From Viscum album (lineage: Eukaryota; Streptophyta; Magnoliopsida; Santalales; Viscaceae), in the NCBI GenBank assembly GCA_963277665.1, contig OY728133.1, forward strand, positions 389,311,962 through 389,375,961: a DNA stretch of 64,000 bases, in the 5' to 3' direction. This document shows, piece by piece, positions 1-12,700 of the stretch. Numbering within the stretch: the first letter of the stretch is position 1; each line of letters starts with the position of its first letter. Under the pieces are notes generated by a model. The model was given only the letters and a program-made list of their open reading frames with translations. It was not told the DNA's origin and did not search any database. A program made the translations under genes and the position numbers.

Positions 1-359
1 CTTCATCATGCATCCTCTTGAAACATAAATTACTATAGAACCTTAGTGAAAACAAGAATTCCATCAAAATTAACCCTTTCCAAACGCTAAATATACCAAA
101 AATTATATATACTCAAACAATGATATCACATTGTCATTTTATCAATCATGAGCTCATTAATACTATCAAACATCTCATTATCCCTTTATCCCTTCATTAT
201 GCACATATCATCTACTTTCCAAAAACATTTCAATTGCTTTTCATGGTTACTGGTACCATTCAACATATACTTTCAAATTCTCAAGGAAAAACAATAGTAT
301 AAAAATCCTTAGATTTTTCTTTATTCCATAGTACCATAAATTATTCTTGATAAACATAC

Positions 360-962
360 ACTCATTCCACTACCTTCTTAAACCATTTACCGAGCTTCAT
401 AATTTTATTCCTCAACACTTCTTCCATCCCATATATCAGTTGTAGTCTCTTCATCATCATCAACATCAATACTACCCATATGACCATGCCGATTCTCTTC
501 ATCAGATTTTTCTTTAGGTCATTGGTGTACATAATGCTTGTACATTCCACATTTATAACATTTAAACATTTTTTATGTCTTAACAATTCCATTATTCTTG
601 TCCATTGTGTTAATTGAACCTTTTCCTTTGCAATTACTGGCTTTGTGTCTTTCTTTTCCACACCCAAATCATCTTCCAGTTCCTTTGAAACATTCTCCCG
701 GATGTCTCTTCCCACATGATTTACATGGGGGAAATTGAACTTTCTTTCCTCTATGATCATCATGAAACTCTATATTTCTATTATTTGATGAGTCAGTAAA
801 CTTACCAAATTTTAGATTATTGATCATGTTATGAGATTTCTGATTAGGCATAATAATAATATATCGTCTTCCAAATCCCGTTTCATTTGGTTTCTCATGA
901 AGAATATCATTTCATTGTCCATCATATTCTCCATTAACATGAACCTTCCAGTTTCCATCCAT
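360..962 (-). pseudogene. Degenerate gypsy gag with zinc-knuckle remnants, internally deleted
   Basis: Remnant of the nucleocapsid part of a Ty3/gypsy gag, read on the minus strand from a likely ATG at 962-960. About 70 codons in there is a Cys/His cluster (CKSCGKRHPGEC, about 730-695), then further damaged knuckles (GKERHKASNC, CYKCG). These match the order in the better-preserved gag at 62905-63915. The knuckles start only ~220 nt after the start here, against ~815 nt there, so most of the capsid-like gag core is deleted. Stops and frameshifts rule out function. The 5' LTR and primer site lie just upstream (1211-5852); the rest of the element runs off the left edge. Confidence 0.7.
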
Positions 963-1221
963 TTTCTAAAACCCAAAAATAGTAGTGTGAGAGGAATAAA
1001 TCATACTATAAAAACAACATAATCAAGCGGCTTTACTTTCAATATATAACATCTTAGATTTAATTATAATATCATTACAGTAATTCTAGGACTATAAACT
1101 ATACTTGTACTTAAACTTAGGGTCATACCTAGACATACCTTAGAAATATCTCTAGGAATCTCACTAAAGTTTTCACATCCTAGTTTCCAAAGGTTGACTA
1201 AATTTTTGCACTAATACCAAA
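963..1221 (-). other. Untranslated leader and tRNA-Met-type primer binding site of LTR-1 element
   Basis: On the minus strand, TTGGTATTAG (1220-1211) directly follows the LTR end and resembles the plant initiator-Met primer site TGGTATCAGAGC, with substitutions. The following ~240 nt (for example CAACCTTTGGAAACTAGGAT) align with the leader after LTR-B (CTAACCTTGGAAGCTAG), which shows the families are related. Confidence 0.6.
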
Positions 1222-2860
1222 TATAATGAACCAAGATTGATGTACATAGACATTACATCACTTTTTCAGAAAAATTAATACATGAAACAAAAAGACTCCC
1301 AAAGACCGTGTTATTTTAGTGTATTTTAAAACTCAGAACATAATCTTCTAATCATGGTGAAAGATCTTCAACATCTCCGATAAATATTTTCCCCATTTGT
1401 TTTCATACCTAAAACCATTCTTTATATCTTAGGGAAAAGAAAACATATAAATGGTGAGCTAAAATGATCAGTAAGGGTAATCATGGATAAAATAAAACAA
1501 ACCATATACATTTGAACTTAAAAACATGATCAAAAAGTTTAAACATAAAAATCTTGAGTTGTGAAAAAAATATTGCCAGTACGTAAGGCATAGTTCATAA
1601 AGGAACATAAATCATGATAAAATAGCATGGGAATAAAACATGTAATTGTGGAAAACCATTAAGCACATGATATGATTTCCATAGTATCCAAGGCATTGCT
1701 GCGAAGACCATCATAGTGGACAAAGTCCATTACTGAACCAGGTTTACTTGCTGTTCCATCCCTGTATTACTGAACCGGATTTTACTTGTCGTTCCAGCCA
1801 TGTCTATCTCATGAGATATAAATATTTACCCAATGTATTAGAGGGATATATAGGTACCACCCATCTAAAATTGAAATCATTCTTACGTGTGCCACAAAAC
1901 AATCATAAATCATTCATCATAACCCAAAGAATAAAATGGGTTTCTTAAACATCATCCCTTCATAACATAATCCATATAAAACAATTGGATGTCAATTCAT
2001 CATAAGAAAAATCAAACCATGTAAATAATAGAGACATTATACTTGAAACATAAATATAATAAATAATTTTATCTTAGATGGAAATTAGTTTTGATAAAAC
2101 ACTTGAAATGAATTCTTGAGAAAAATATCCTTTCTTCTTCAAAATGATTTTCTTTTCTCAAAATGCCATGAAATTTGAAAAGAAAATGATTTTGTTGAAA
2201 ATGAATAGGAAATATCATACAGGAAGCATCATCAAAATAAAGAGTTATGAAACCGTAAAAATCCATTCATGTTGTATAAGTTAAAATAAAACATTCTTCT
2301 CGTACTTTTTCCATAAAAGTCAAAAAGTACCTCATATGGTAAACAAAAGAAAGATTCCTTCCATACCTTGTGGTAAAAGTATAAAAAGGGTAAAAATGAA
2401 ATTAAAAATTCAAGGAAGAATAGTAAACATTTTATGAAAATATTTTGATAAAACATGGACATGGATGATAAACATAACCCCTATAAATACTTACAAATAA
2501 ATAATCTCGGTTAAGAATGAGACTGGAATAATTATCTCTTACCTTATGTCCAATTTCTTCTGTATGTGTCTGAAACTCCTATATAGTGGGTTTAAACATA
2601 TTATTAACTTGTAACAGAACCATAATAATATTTATTATATCCTATATGATTCACTTATGACTTCATATTTCCCGTTCTTTTGTCAATTCCATGTTAAAGC
2701 AACATTTTTGGTAAAATCATTTTATTTATCGTAGGTGTTTGGACTTGTTGTTCTTGATATTATTAAATATATCCTGATTTAATTAATTCCAGAATGTAAA
2801 ACACTATTTATATATAATATATATTCAGAATATAAATATATTTGATATATCGATAAATGG

Positions 2861-2924
2861 AATGAAATACACCGTTAATGGAGACGGTAGGTAGTACGTA
2901 CGTATGAACGCTGTTTTCGTTTTC
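2861..2924 (-). repeat. Leader hairpin, copy 1 of LTR-1
   Basis: The inner arms CGTTAATG (2873-2880) and TATGAACG (2903-2910) pair at all but one position, allowing G-T. Outer arms AATGAAA (2861-2867) and TTTCGTT (2915-2921) flank them. The head carries GGAGACGGTAGG and GTACGTACGTA, the core shared by the family. Last of three modules in transcript order. Confidence 0.55.
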
Positions 2925-3052
2925 TTTATTGAATTAAATGAAATTAAGTAAATTTAACATATATGTACATAAATCCAATATCATTATAATTTCATATCAT
3001 TCAATATTATTTACTATATATACTTTATAATCATTCTTGAATGGTTAACATC

Positions 3053-3120
3053 AAGAATGAATCTCATCGCGTCGTGGAGACGGTAATCCGTACATACGCA
3101 CGAGCGAAAATATCGTTCTT
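3053..3120 (-). repeat. Leader hairpin, copy 2 of LTR-1
   Basis: Inner arms CGC-G-TCGTG (3068-3076) and CACGAGCG (3099-3106) pair over 8 bp with one bulged base. Outer arms are AAGAATGA (3053-3060) and TCGTTCTT (3113-3120). The head contains the apical stem ACGG-TAAT-CCGT (3080-3091). Confidence 0.6.
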
Positions 3121-3214
3121 ATAATTGTTGAATGGTATTAGAGTGGATTATATAATATCTCAGAATTAGTCTAATGTTATAATAATCATATATAGTTATT
3201 ATTTCCACCATTAT

Positions 3215-3319
3215 ACCCATCCAAGTAAGGTGGTGGTGCAAAAACAGATTACACCACGGCATGGAGACGGTAAGTCGTACGTACGTACGCGTGGTGATTT
3301 CGTTTTTCGTAGGATGGGT
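3215..3319 (-). repeat. Leader hairpin, copy 3 of LTR-1, three stacked stems
   Basis: The clearest structure in LTR-1. Perfect inner arms CACCACG (3252-3258) and CGTGGTG (3290-3296), middle arms AAAAAC (3240-3245) and GTTTTT (3302-3307), and perfect outer arms ACCCATCC (3215-3222) and GGATGGGT (3312-3319). The 31-nt head holds GGAGACGGTAAG and GTACGTACGTACG. First of three modules in transcript order. Confidence 0.7.
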
Positions 3320-3456
3320 AGAAGGTGAAATTGGTTTGTTTCATATTTATAATAACATATAATTATATGAGTGACACTGATGTTATTACTTTATATTGAA
3401 ATAACTAAATTAGAGGATGTAGAAGAATAAAGAAACATGAAATAATCTGTAGAAGA

Positions 3457-3466
3457 GATTACCTCT
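3457..3466 (-). other. Conserved splice-donor-like site 1 in LTR-1
   Basis: On the minus strand it reads GAAGAG|GTAATC. It lies 177 bp after the TATA position and 166 bp before hairpin 3, spacings repeated in three other LTRs. No transcript evidence; splicing is inference. Confidence 0.35.
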
Positions 3467-3630
3467 TCTTCGACGTGCCTCTTCTAAAACTCCTCTTAGG
3501 GCACTAAATTTGGCCTTTGAAGATGACAACGACCTATAGTATGTTTCTAGGGAAGTGGAGAAGAGAAATGGTAAGGGGTTGGCCGAGATTTAAGGCTCAA
3601 AAATGTGTGCAGAGGAGAGGGAGGAGGTGC

Positions 3631-3639
3631 CCTTTCATA
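3631..3639 (-). promoter_or_regulatory. Decayed TATA box of LTR-1
   Basis: Minus-strand TATGAAAGG aligns with TATAAAAGG in the other LTRs, with one substitution. It is followed by the same pyrimidine/purine-rich context. Confidence 0.5.
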
Positions 3640-5990
3640 AGAGAGAAGAGGGGCACTTTTGGAAACCTCTAAAATATTACTTTATAATAAACTCAAACCC
3701 CACATAAAAACCTCCAAAGTGACTCAAATTAGGATATGAGATAATATATGGTTGTAATATCATCAACCAATCAAATTTATACACGTTTTTATTTTATTAT
3801 AAACCTTTTCATTTTGATTTATCCTTATTTAATCTATTTAATCTTATTTGTGGTAATAATTTTCTAAATTATTAATTATTATAAATACTTACTTATGTGT
3901 TGTGAATTGTCCATAATGAGATACATTATTAAATTTTAGACCATATAATTTTCAACTTTTAATTTTTAAATATTTTTGTGATTTTTAAAAAATTTAATAA
4001 TTTGTTATTTTTATAAAATATCAACAGTTTCAATTTTGACACTATTTAATTAATGGAATTTAAATTAAATCCATACAAAAGATATATTCAGAAATATATT
4101 TAATATATTCCTAACTTTTCATATTAATCTAAAAAATTAATGGAGCACAATAATTTGTTCATATAACATTTATTTTAATATTTTTAAAACCATTTATTTG
4201 ATATTTCCCTTAAAAAACTAATTACTACAACAATTTTATTAATAATTATTTAATATAATTATATGTTTCATAAAAATTATAAATAAAATACTATTATGTA
4301 GATAAATCTAATATATTCCTTAATAATACTTTTACTTGAATTTATAATCTTAAAATCACATCATTTAAATTGTTATATTTATTAAATTATGAAGGTGACA
4401 ACTTTGACATCATTTAAATAAAAATAATATAAATGTCATAATCGCTTTTATAAAGCTCAAAATGGTCAAATATTCGAGATTTTGATTCTTATGGATTACA
4501 TGTACAGGACAAAAAAAATTTTGTCAGGTGTTTGTTCCTTTTATGGTCACTATTAGTTTAATAAAAACAATATTATTTCTTTTTCACTAAATAAACAATT
4601 TATGCATCACTATTGTGTCACCAATATTGATAATTATTTTTTCCCTAAAAATTCTAAATAAATTTACATGATGTAGATAATTTCATTAGCTTTCTGTTAA
4701 TTCTTTATGGTCAAAGTTTTATGAAGTTTATCTCTAAATTAAAATTATTACACTTATAAGATATAAGAGAGTGACATGTTGTCACTTTCTTTGGTTTTAA
4801 TAATAATTACATCTTTTTCATGGTCAAAAGTCCATGAAATAAATCTATTCTGATCCTTAGGTGATATGGGTCGACTTTGATTCATCCAATAGAATTTTGG
4901 AAAGTTTTAGGGTAATTTTATAATCTTATTTTTACCCTTAATTACCCGATTTACCTTTAACTGTATTAAATAAAATTTACCATAGTTACTATTCATAATG
5001 TCTAAAAATAAAAAGTATCCTATTAGAATAATTTGGACTATTGATTCCAAATATGAAATACATTTTTCAAAATTCAAAACATAGAGGTTGCAGTAATTAA
5101 TTTAAAATTAATCCAATTGTTAAGAAAATGGGTTTTAAAAGAGAAAATGTTGCAAAAGATTGAAATGTTTTTACCTAATAATTCTGTGTAAAATTAATGC
5201 TAAAGAATTAAATTATATTAAATGGTAAAAATATATTCTATTTATACATTAAAACCATTCAATATTGTAATTTAACTATATAATTTATCTCGATGAAAAG
5301 TGTTGTTTTTAATTAAAATTTAGCGTATTTTTACCATTCATCGAAATATGAAGGTTATCAAAATAATGTCAAAATTTTATACAAAGTAAATTTTTTATAT
5401 CCTGATTGCAAGGAATAACTTTATTTTGTCTAATTGAACTTATAAACGTGTTAAAAACTAGATTTAAAGTGGGTATGCCATCAAAAGCAGGCAAACCTGC
5501 ATTTTTTGAAAAATACTTATTTTACCCAAAAAAATTATTCTCTTATCATACCATGTTCTAGAATATGTGGAAGATGAATGATAATGTTATAAAAATCACA
5601 ATGTAGTTAATACTATTCCTAACAACTAGTTCATAATAATATATCGTTGTTTTGTGAAACTCGGTATTGCGTAAAACACACGCTATTGAGGAAGGTCACT
5701 CTTGCATGAAACACCGACCAAGAATAGTGTTTGTGTATAATACAAACAAATATAGTGTTTCATATAGTGCAATTTAATTTTGGTGTAGCATACAACACAA
5801 GATATCAATGAAATTAAAAATAATATTTCTCATAAAATCTCAGGGTGTTAAAATTTTTATATGAAATTTTATTTACATACTCAATTTCATTCCTTACATA
5901 GGACAAAAATTGTGTTTGTGGAAGTATGAATCTCCATAATATTTCCATGGCCATCAAGAATAGAATTTATGAAACTTGAGGATAAATTTT

Positions 5991-6300
5991 TTTCAATTAT
6001 TCATTGATATTCCACAATTTTTTTTATAAGTCCCCACCAAAAGGCTTGTCAACTGGAGGCATATTTATCCTTAAGAGAAACCTATTCTATAATCAAAGGT
6101 CTGGAAAACATTTTTTTGGAACCCACTTTTCAAACATTGTCTACGATCGCTCCTTGCATAGTTGTCCTATATCACTTATCATGTCCAAAAGCAATTAAAT
6201 TACAACTTAAAACTTTCCCTCATCATGCCTAATGATGATAGAACATTCTTGGACAGACCATCATGAATGGGAAAATCACTAATCTTCTAGTCAGATCTAA
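5991..6300 (+). repeat. Direct duplication, copy 1
   Basis: Contains AAAAGGCTTGTCAACTGGAG (from 6039), GAGAAACCTATTCTAT and CGCTCCTTGCATAGTTGTC. The same order of blocks returns 851 bp downstream. Confidence 0.6.
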
Positions 6301-6840
6301 ACAATCTTAAATCATATCACCCAACATACATGCTATAAGATGTTAAACTACATGTTCTACATCTAGGTCACATGACATAAAACTACACAATGCTTCAACC
6401 CTTATCAGGGAGGATCCTTTTCTCTTAATGTTGTCCATACACTGCATCACTCCAAAGGGCCACGTACAACTTCAGGATAATCTCATCAAGTCATGTAGTG
6501 ATTCCAAGATTCTTTATTCTAGTACCAGCTACTATAAAAACCAAAAAAATTAGGTTCTCCCACTCATAAGAACATCCCCGATCTAGGAGGGAGGTTATGG
6601 ATTTCTCCTAGGACCCATACTTTGAAATATTACGGTTGAAGTATAATCCCCTGCTTTTTACACAAAACAAATTTGTGCAGGAGAGACTTCTCATTCATCC
6701 CTAGTACCAAACCTTGTGCTTCCTTTATTCTTAGACACATTCTATTCACAAACAACCCTATACAATCTTAAGAAATTCATATCCTTATAAAATTGTTGAC
6801 CATCTGTAATACAGTTTCTAATACCCAGGGACAACTCTAT

Positions 6841-7160
6841 TTTGACTATGCATTAATATTCCCCAGTTTAGATTCTCATACGTTTCCACAAAAGGCCTAT
6901 CAACTAGAGGTACATTTTCCATCAGGAGAAACCTATTCTATCTTTGTATTCACTGAAAATATCATGCTGGAAACTTCTTTTTGAACATATTCCACACTCG
7001 ATCCTTGCATACTTGTCACATATCGTGTTTCAGATCTAAAAATCACAAAATAATGACTTAAAATTTCCCTTTTGTGTATTCAAAGAACGTCAAAACATTA
7101 TTGGAAAATAATACATTCTTAGGTCATCATCCCATAACTCTTGGTCAAAGTAGTTCAACC
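6841..7160 (+). repeat. Direct duplication, copy 2
   Basis: Contains AAAAGGCCTATCAACTAGAG (from 6890), GAGAAACCTATTCTAT and CGATCCTTGCATACTTGTC. Diverged from copy 1, so the duplication is old. Function unknown. Confidence 0.6.
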
Positions 7161-7437
7161 AAAAATACCAGTCAAATTAGTTTGTATTACAGGATTTTAA
7201 ATTGTGCATGAAAAGTGACATAGTACACACCAACATGAAAAATCCACAAATGGAACCCTAGATAAAATTCATTTTTCATCTCACTAGATGTGAACTCTAC
7301 ATGGATTAGGCATGAAATTGAGTAATAAAAATAATGATTCATATATATTATTTGATTGAAAAACCACAAAATGTGGCTAAAAAATCTAAGCCTCTCATGG
7401 TGTATCAGATATTTCAAAAGAAGATGGATTTGAATTC

Positions 7438-8440
7438 TTAGTTGAAGAACGCCCTTAAAGAACCACTTCTCACTCCACTATTTTGAACTATTATAGTGGA
7501 TCTGTCTTCTTCACATATGTCTGAAACCTTCTTCTCCAGGATATCGAAACTACTTGGATCTGTGTCACGATGGATGTATCCTACCCCCTCTGTCCGAAAT
7601 GTTTCTCTGGAACAATTTTGTTTTTTGAATGGGAGAAATACCTCATTTACTACATGATGCCTTATTTCTACAATAGTTGTTGCATCCTCGACCATTTATT
7701 TCCAGAGTGAAGAATTCATTTCTCTTGTCTCATGTTATGTTGATAGAAGGATATCTCCAGAGCTAATTCTCCTCCTCCGATACCTGGTCACGATCAATCA
7801 TTGCCTATCCCTGAGTCAGAGTCTATCGACATACATGGCTCATCAAGGAATCACTATTCTCCTCCCCTATATCTTTATCCAACCCCAGAGAAACCCCCAT
7901 GCATGGGCCTTGTCCCCTCCTATGATATGAACCCTATTGGAATTCTAGAACCGCCTTTAAGGTTTATCCATCCTCCCTTTCCTCTCCCACTGGATCTGAA
8001 GAACCCTCCAATCATGGCCCTTATCCCCTTATTCCCCCTCCTTCCTTACCATGATACATTATCCCCCTTATTCCACCCCCATTAATTAGTCTGACAGGAT
8101 ATCCAAATGAATAGAGATTGCTTACTATGACTCCCCTTTGTCTTCACCATTCATCTATTTATAAGATCAGGTAGTCACCCTGGTTCCGTTATCCAACAGA
8201 TTCATCTTGTTATTTCTTATTCTTGAGAGTCCCTACCCAAGAATAATGTCCCAACAATATTCTTGTAGATCTTCCATATCTTAAGAGCTAGTGCTAAGGA
8301 TTCCCCCAAGCTCATATCTCCCATCTACGGGGGTTGTACCCATTCTCGGTCCAGGAATTTGTATGGTTCTTCCAACGAGCAACATCAATGGACTAATATT
8401 CATGGGGCTAGTTCTAGGTGATATATTTTTTAATAATATA
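7438..8440 (+). pseudogene. Possible LINE-A ORF1 or 5' region remnant
   Basis: Lies immediately 5' of the LINE-A endonuclease. A proline-rich open frame of 94 codons (7801-8085, PIPESES...) sits here, and the base composition is richer in C than the surroundings. The opposite-strand open frame at 7438-7695 is probably a shadow. ORF1 of plant LINEs usually precedes the endonuclease, so this is the expected place, but I see no RNA-binding motif or knuckle that proves it. Confidence 0.3.
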
Positions 8441-8444
8441 AGTT

Positions 8445-9190
8445 CTAATATGGAATGACCGGGGCCTCGGTACCCAGGTTAAAATTTTTTTTATCTTGCA
8501 TGAGTCATCTAAGAACTTGGTACCCCTCATGGTTGTTCTTAAACGGAAGTGAAACCAAAAATGAATCAAGGAGTTTTCTAAAAGGATTTGTATGATTTTT
8601 TTCATGCATGGTTAGACAATAAAACATCATATATGGATTTTCTAGTGGCCATAAACCTCGATAGACAAGGTTATGTCCACCTAACAACATTTATCTGTTT
8701 AGGTAGAAACTAGAAACCAATGGGTTTTTTTCTCATTTGTGTATGCGAAGTGTGAATCCCAGCTCTGAGATCAACTATGGATTGACCCGAGCTCCCTTAA
8801 TTTAGGTGATGTGCCTTTGTTAGTGGCAGGAGACTTCAACTATATTATGGAATCCTCTGAAAATAAGGGAGTAATTGCCTTCCCCAGTAGTGATAGTGCT
8901 TCCTTCATGGATTTTTCATCTCATAAGGGTCGTCATGATCAGGGATTTAATGGAAATCATTTTACCTAGTGAAATAACTAGAGAGGTCATACACAGGTCT
9001 AGTCCAGGTTAGACTGCTTTTTTTTGGTAACCTCAAAGTGATCTCTCTTTTTTCTGATACTAAAGTTCACCACCTAGTTTGGGATCTCATGAATCATTCT
9101 CCCTTACTCATTCAACTCAAATCAGGTTCCCTTCGAGAGTGGAAGTTATTCTTCTCCAACAGGTGGATGACCCACCTAGATATCCTCAAC
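8445..9190 (+). pseudogene. LINE-A apurinic-type endonuclease domain
   Basis: This domain nicks target DNA for target-primed reverse transcription. It starts with IWNDRGLGT at 8448 (usual plant form WNxRGLG), has the metal/phosphate loop motif AGDFN (8826-8840) and ends with NHSPLLIQL near 9090-9120, where the family has SDHSPL. Frame changes between these blocks show it is dead. Confidence 0.7.
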
Positions 9191-9879
9191 ATGGTGTGAC
9201 ATTCATAGGAGGTCCATATCTATAGGGCACTATATTCTGTTTCAAAATAATCTACGCAGACTAAGAAAAACTCTTATGGAATAGAAGGACTCTATTCCCT
9301 TGATCCAACCAAGCTTGGATGATATTATAATGGATATTAAAAGTTTATAATATAGGATATAAGAGTATTGGGATTAGGATACACAGATTTCCCTTGGGAT
9401 CATTAAAAAACTCAATGAAATACTAATGGAACAAGAAATATGGCTCTAAGAGAGATCTCGTGTTACATGGATTATAGAAAGTTATCATAATACTTCTTCT
9501 TCCATGCCTGTTTGAAATAAAAATTTCATAATATTGGTCCAAATATTCAATTATAAGCTAAATCTTTTACCAGGGACATGAAGGATATTGGTAGGAAGGT
9601 GAATGACCTTTTTTCTACTCTATTATGTGATCCTAACCCCTACATGAATAATGATATGCCAGATGGCCAAGTTGTAATTTTATATTCTATACATAAAGTA
9701 TGCATAGATCACCAATGTTCCATTATTGGAGCCTCTCTAAAATAGAGGGAGGTGTGGGAATCGATAACCTCCCTCAAAAAGGAAATCACACTAGGCCTCA
9801 ATGGGTTCTAAGGTTCCTTCTATTTTTTGTGTGGGACATCGTCAAGTATGATCTAGTTGATGTTATAAAATATTTATTC

Positions 9880-10930
9880 TATGGAAGGGTGTTGTATAGA
9901 GTTTCTTGTTCCACTACAATGATACTCATTCCCAAGATAAAATCCCCATATTCTATTAATCATTTAGAACCTATCAACCTATGTAACATTTCATACAAAG
10001 TCTTATCTTCTATTATCAATAGACATCTCAATAAATTCATGCATGAATGGATATCAGAGGAGCATCTTGCCTTTATTCAGAGCATTTCCATCGAAGGAGA
10101 AATTTTAATCACCCAAGAGATGGTTAAGGAGATAAACATAAAGGTGGTGGGATCCAACATTATCATCAATTTTGATATGGAAAATGCATATGACTATCTT
10201 GAGTTTAATAAAGTCATGGATTACATGGCTTATCTTTCAGAACCAAGCTCAAAAAACACTTGACTCCTCTCTAATAATTTCATAAAACCAGAGGGTGTCA
10301 ATTTGATTAGAGGGGATTCCCTCGGTATGAACTACTTTAGAACTCCTTAATCACGATGTTTCCATTTTATATTTTTTCATTTAATAAAAATCTGACTTGG
10401 AAGGACTGGCTTGAGTGGAGATTCATCATCCAGGTTATGAGAGAAATGGGATTGTCAGAAAGGTTCATTGACTTGATTTTCTGTTGTTGTAGCTCTCCCT
10501 GGATCAATATTATGTTTATGTGAAGGTAGTGTGGCTTATCAAGGGGACTCATACAAGGTGTCCCTCTATCACCATACTTATTTTCTTAACCCAAGATTCT
10601 ATTAGTAGATATGTGTCAACAAATGTTCAGAACAAGATTCTCCTCCCTTACAATTGTGGGTCTAATTTCTATAGAGTGGCTCATGTACTTTTTAAAGATG
10701 AAATAATATTATTTTTTAATGGACACAACTCTTTAGTTTGTAATTTTAGAAAAATTATGGATGAGTACACTAATTGTAGGAGAAAATTTATCAACTGGGA
10801 TAAGAGCAGTTTCCTTCTCCCACCATCCTTCTTGGATAGGTGTAAAGACACCATTGGATCCATTCTAGGAATATGAAATAAGATCTTTTCTATGGAGTAC
10901 TTATGAGCTCCAATCACCCATGTAAAGGTT
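9880..10930 (+). pseudogene. LINE-A reverse transcriptase domain
   Basis: The 187-codon open frame at 9700-10263 carries ILIPKIKSP, then INLCNISYKVLSSIINR, then the motif A block NFDMENAYDY (about 10168-10197), which keeps a catalytic Asp. After a break, the frame 10520-10876 resembles the RQGCPLSPYLF block (seen as TRCPSITILIF) and VAHVLFKDEIILFF. In the last, the usual FADD catalytic motif reads FKDE (10691-10702), so the second catalytic Asp is Glu and the Ala is Lys. Inactive. Confidence 0.8.
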
Positions 10931-11089
10931 TTTATTAGGAATTTAGGTGGCCTATTTGTTCAAAATAGGGAACCTCATATACAATTGGAAAACCCATCTC
11001 CTCTCACATGGAGGAAGGATCACACTTGTTAATGGAATACATTCTTCAATTCCAATGAAAATTTTATCTGTTATTAAGGTGTCGAGGTT

Positions 11090-12700
11090 GGTTATAAAAA
11101 AATGGATAAGCTTATGAATTAATTCATTTGGGATGCCTAAGGGGAGGTAAAATTCCATTGGGCCTCCTAGAGTAATTTAGCCAAACCAATGTAGCATGGT
11201 GGCATCATTGTAAGAAATATGGCAGAGGAAATTTATTGTTTTCAGGCCAAACATGCTTGGTAATTCATTGAAGGTCATTCTATCTTGGGTAAATTCATCA
11301 TGGGAAAGTATGTGTTTGGTCCAATCGATAAGTCTGTGAAATGTTTAACCCTATGTAATTCTCTTCAAACCCATATTCTAAATCTTTAGAATCAATATCA
11401 GTGGATCATTAGTCATGGGGATATCAAATTCTAAGAGTGTGATTGGGAAGGTGTAATCTTGAGGTACCCAGGGTGCCCAGGTCCTAGAATTACCTTTAAA
11501 TTTTCCTTCTCATTTCCTTTATTCACCCAGGAAATTATTTACCCTTCCTAGGAGAGGTCATTTGAAATCATATAACTAGAATATTCCATTAACCAATGCA
11601 TTTTCACAACCTAACCCATATGTAGGTTCACTACCAAGGATTAAAAGAATATAACATTCATGCAAACTGCTAGCGATCCACGAGGTATTCTTCTCTGGTG
11701 TAATCTGATTCCCCCAAGTACAATTTCTTTCAATATAGGATAAGAAACTTAGTGGTTCCAATGGATGAGGTAGTGAAGGGAAAGGGTGTACTCCTCACTT
11801 AAAAATATACATGCTGCACTGCCTCTAAAGTGAAAACCACATCACCTCTACTTTTCTAAAGTGAGTGGGAAACATTAATCTAGAGGGAGCTGTGAGAGTT
11901 CATGAGGGGAGCAATAATTCAAGGTTCTTTTGGTGAATTTTTTCAATAATGGTTTGAGAGTTATAGTAGGAATAAATTAGAAGAGGTTCCTAGTATAGTC
12001 CTTCTTGTAGTTGTATGGTGGTGCCTGTGGTAGGCATGAAACCATACTCACCACTCAGGATTTCCACATCAAGCTTGGCTTTGATGGCAAGGGTCAAGTG
12101 TCTTACCTCAGAATTTGTGAGACTCTAAAGTAGCATGAATAAGACCCCTCACTCAGAAGGTATATTACAAGAAGAAGTACTTATGATGTTTCCAAAACTC
12201 TACTGTCAGGGAATTGGGTATGTTGGATGCCACCAACCCATGGTCTTAATCACAACATGAATAGAGCATGCTACCAGGGAGGTATGAGTGGGGGAAGTGT
12301 GGTTTGAGACACTATGGGTTCTGTTATGTTTTCCTTCAACACATATTAAGGGACCAAAGATTCATTAATGGTGGAATATATGGCATTTCTCAATAGTCTT
12401 GAGATATGAAAATCTCAGAATATCCAATTATCCGAAGTGTAAATACACTCAAATATCTTCTGGAACTATCTTAAAGGAACATTTTCAACCCCCTGGATAG
12501 TCATATATCTGATTCTCAAGTGCAAGGACATCATTTCTAATGACATTGAATTCACCCCCACATGGTGGGAGGGGAACTGGGTGGAATATTTCTTTACATC
12601 CATGACTACTCTGAATGATCCATTAAGGGATTTTTCATTCTTAGGGTCTCTCCCCCAGGAGGAGTGGGTATTATTATCGAGGATTCTCTTGGTATTCATT
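11090..12700 (+). pseudogene. LINE-A C-terminal region with RNase H-like domain
   Basis: About 11100-11300 holds a decayed RVT-associated block (NFIWDA, KFHWASW, GGIIVRNMAEE). From about 12200 there are blocks like WMPPTHG, GGSVV, VEYMAFLNSLEI and a final LILKCKDIISNDIEFT...EGNWVEYF, which matches plant LINE RNase H domains (AELMALLEGL, EGNxVADxLA). The order is right, but frames shift repeatedly. Confidence 0.6.

Larger units (their letters stand above)
1222..5852 (-). mobile_element. 5' LTR of a minus-strand Ty3/gypsy element (LTR-1)
   Basis: Very long LTR (~4.6 kb). Its 3' end abuts the primer site at 1211-1221. Its 5' end is placed at GGGTGTTAAA (5843-5852), the decayed reverse complement of the TGTAACACCC start seen elsewhere; this edge is approximate. 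It shares with the other LTRs a CTGATCATTTTAGCTCACC-like module (near 1455-1480), the palindrome TATCTCATGAGATA (1805-1818), a TATA-like box, two donor-like sites and three hairpin modules. It is clearly more diverged from the solo LTR and LTR-A than those are from each other. Confidence 0.65.
5853..7437. other. Unassigned region containing a spaced direct duplication
   Basis: No gene recognised. It has short open frames without a recognisable motif. Its main structure is a diverged direct duplication described in the next two entries. It could be the 5' part of LINE-A or an older element. Confidence 0.4.

Noticed and set aside
7438..7695. Minus-strand 85-codon frame.
   Set aside because: No recognisable domain. 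It lies within plus-strand LINE-A upstream sequence, so it is probably a shadow.
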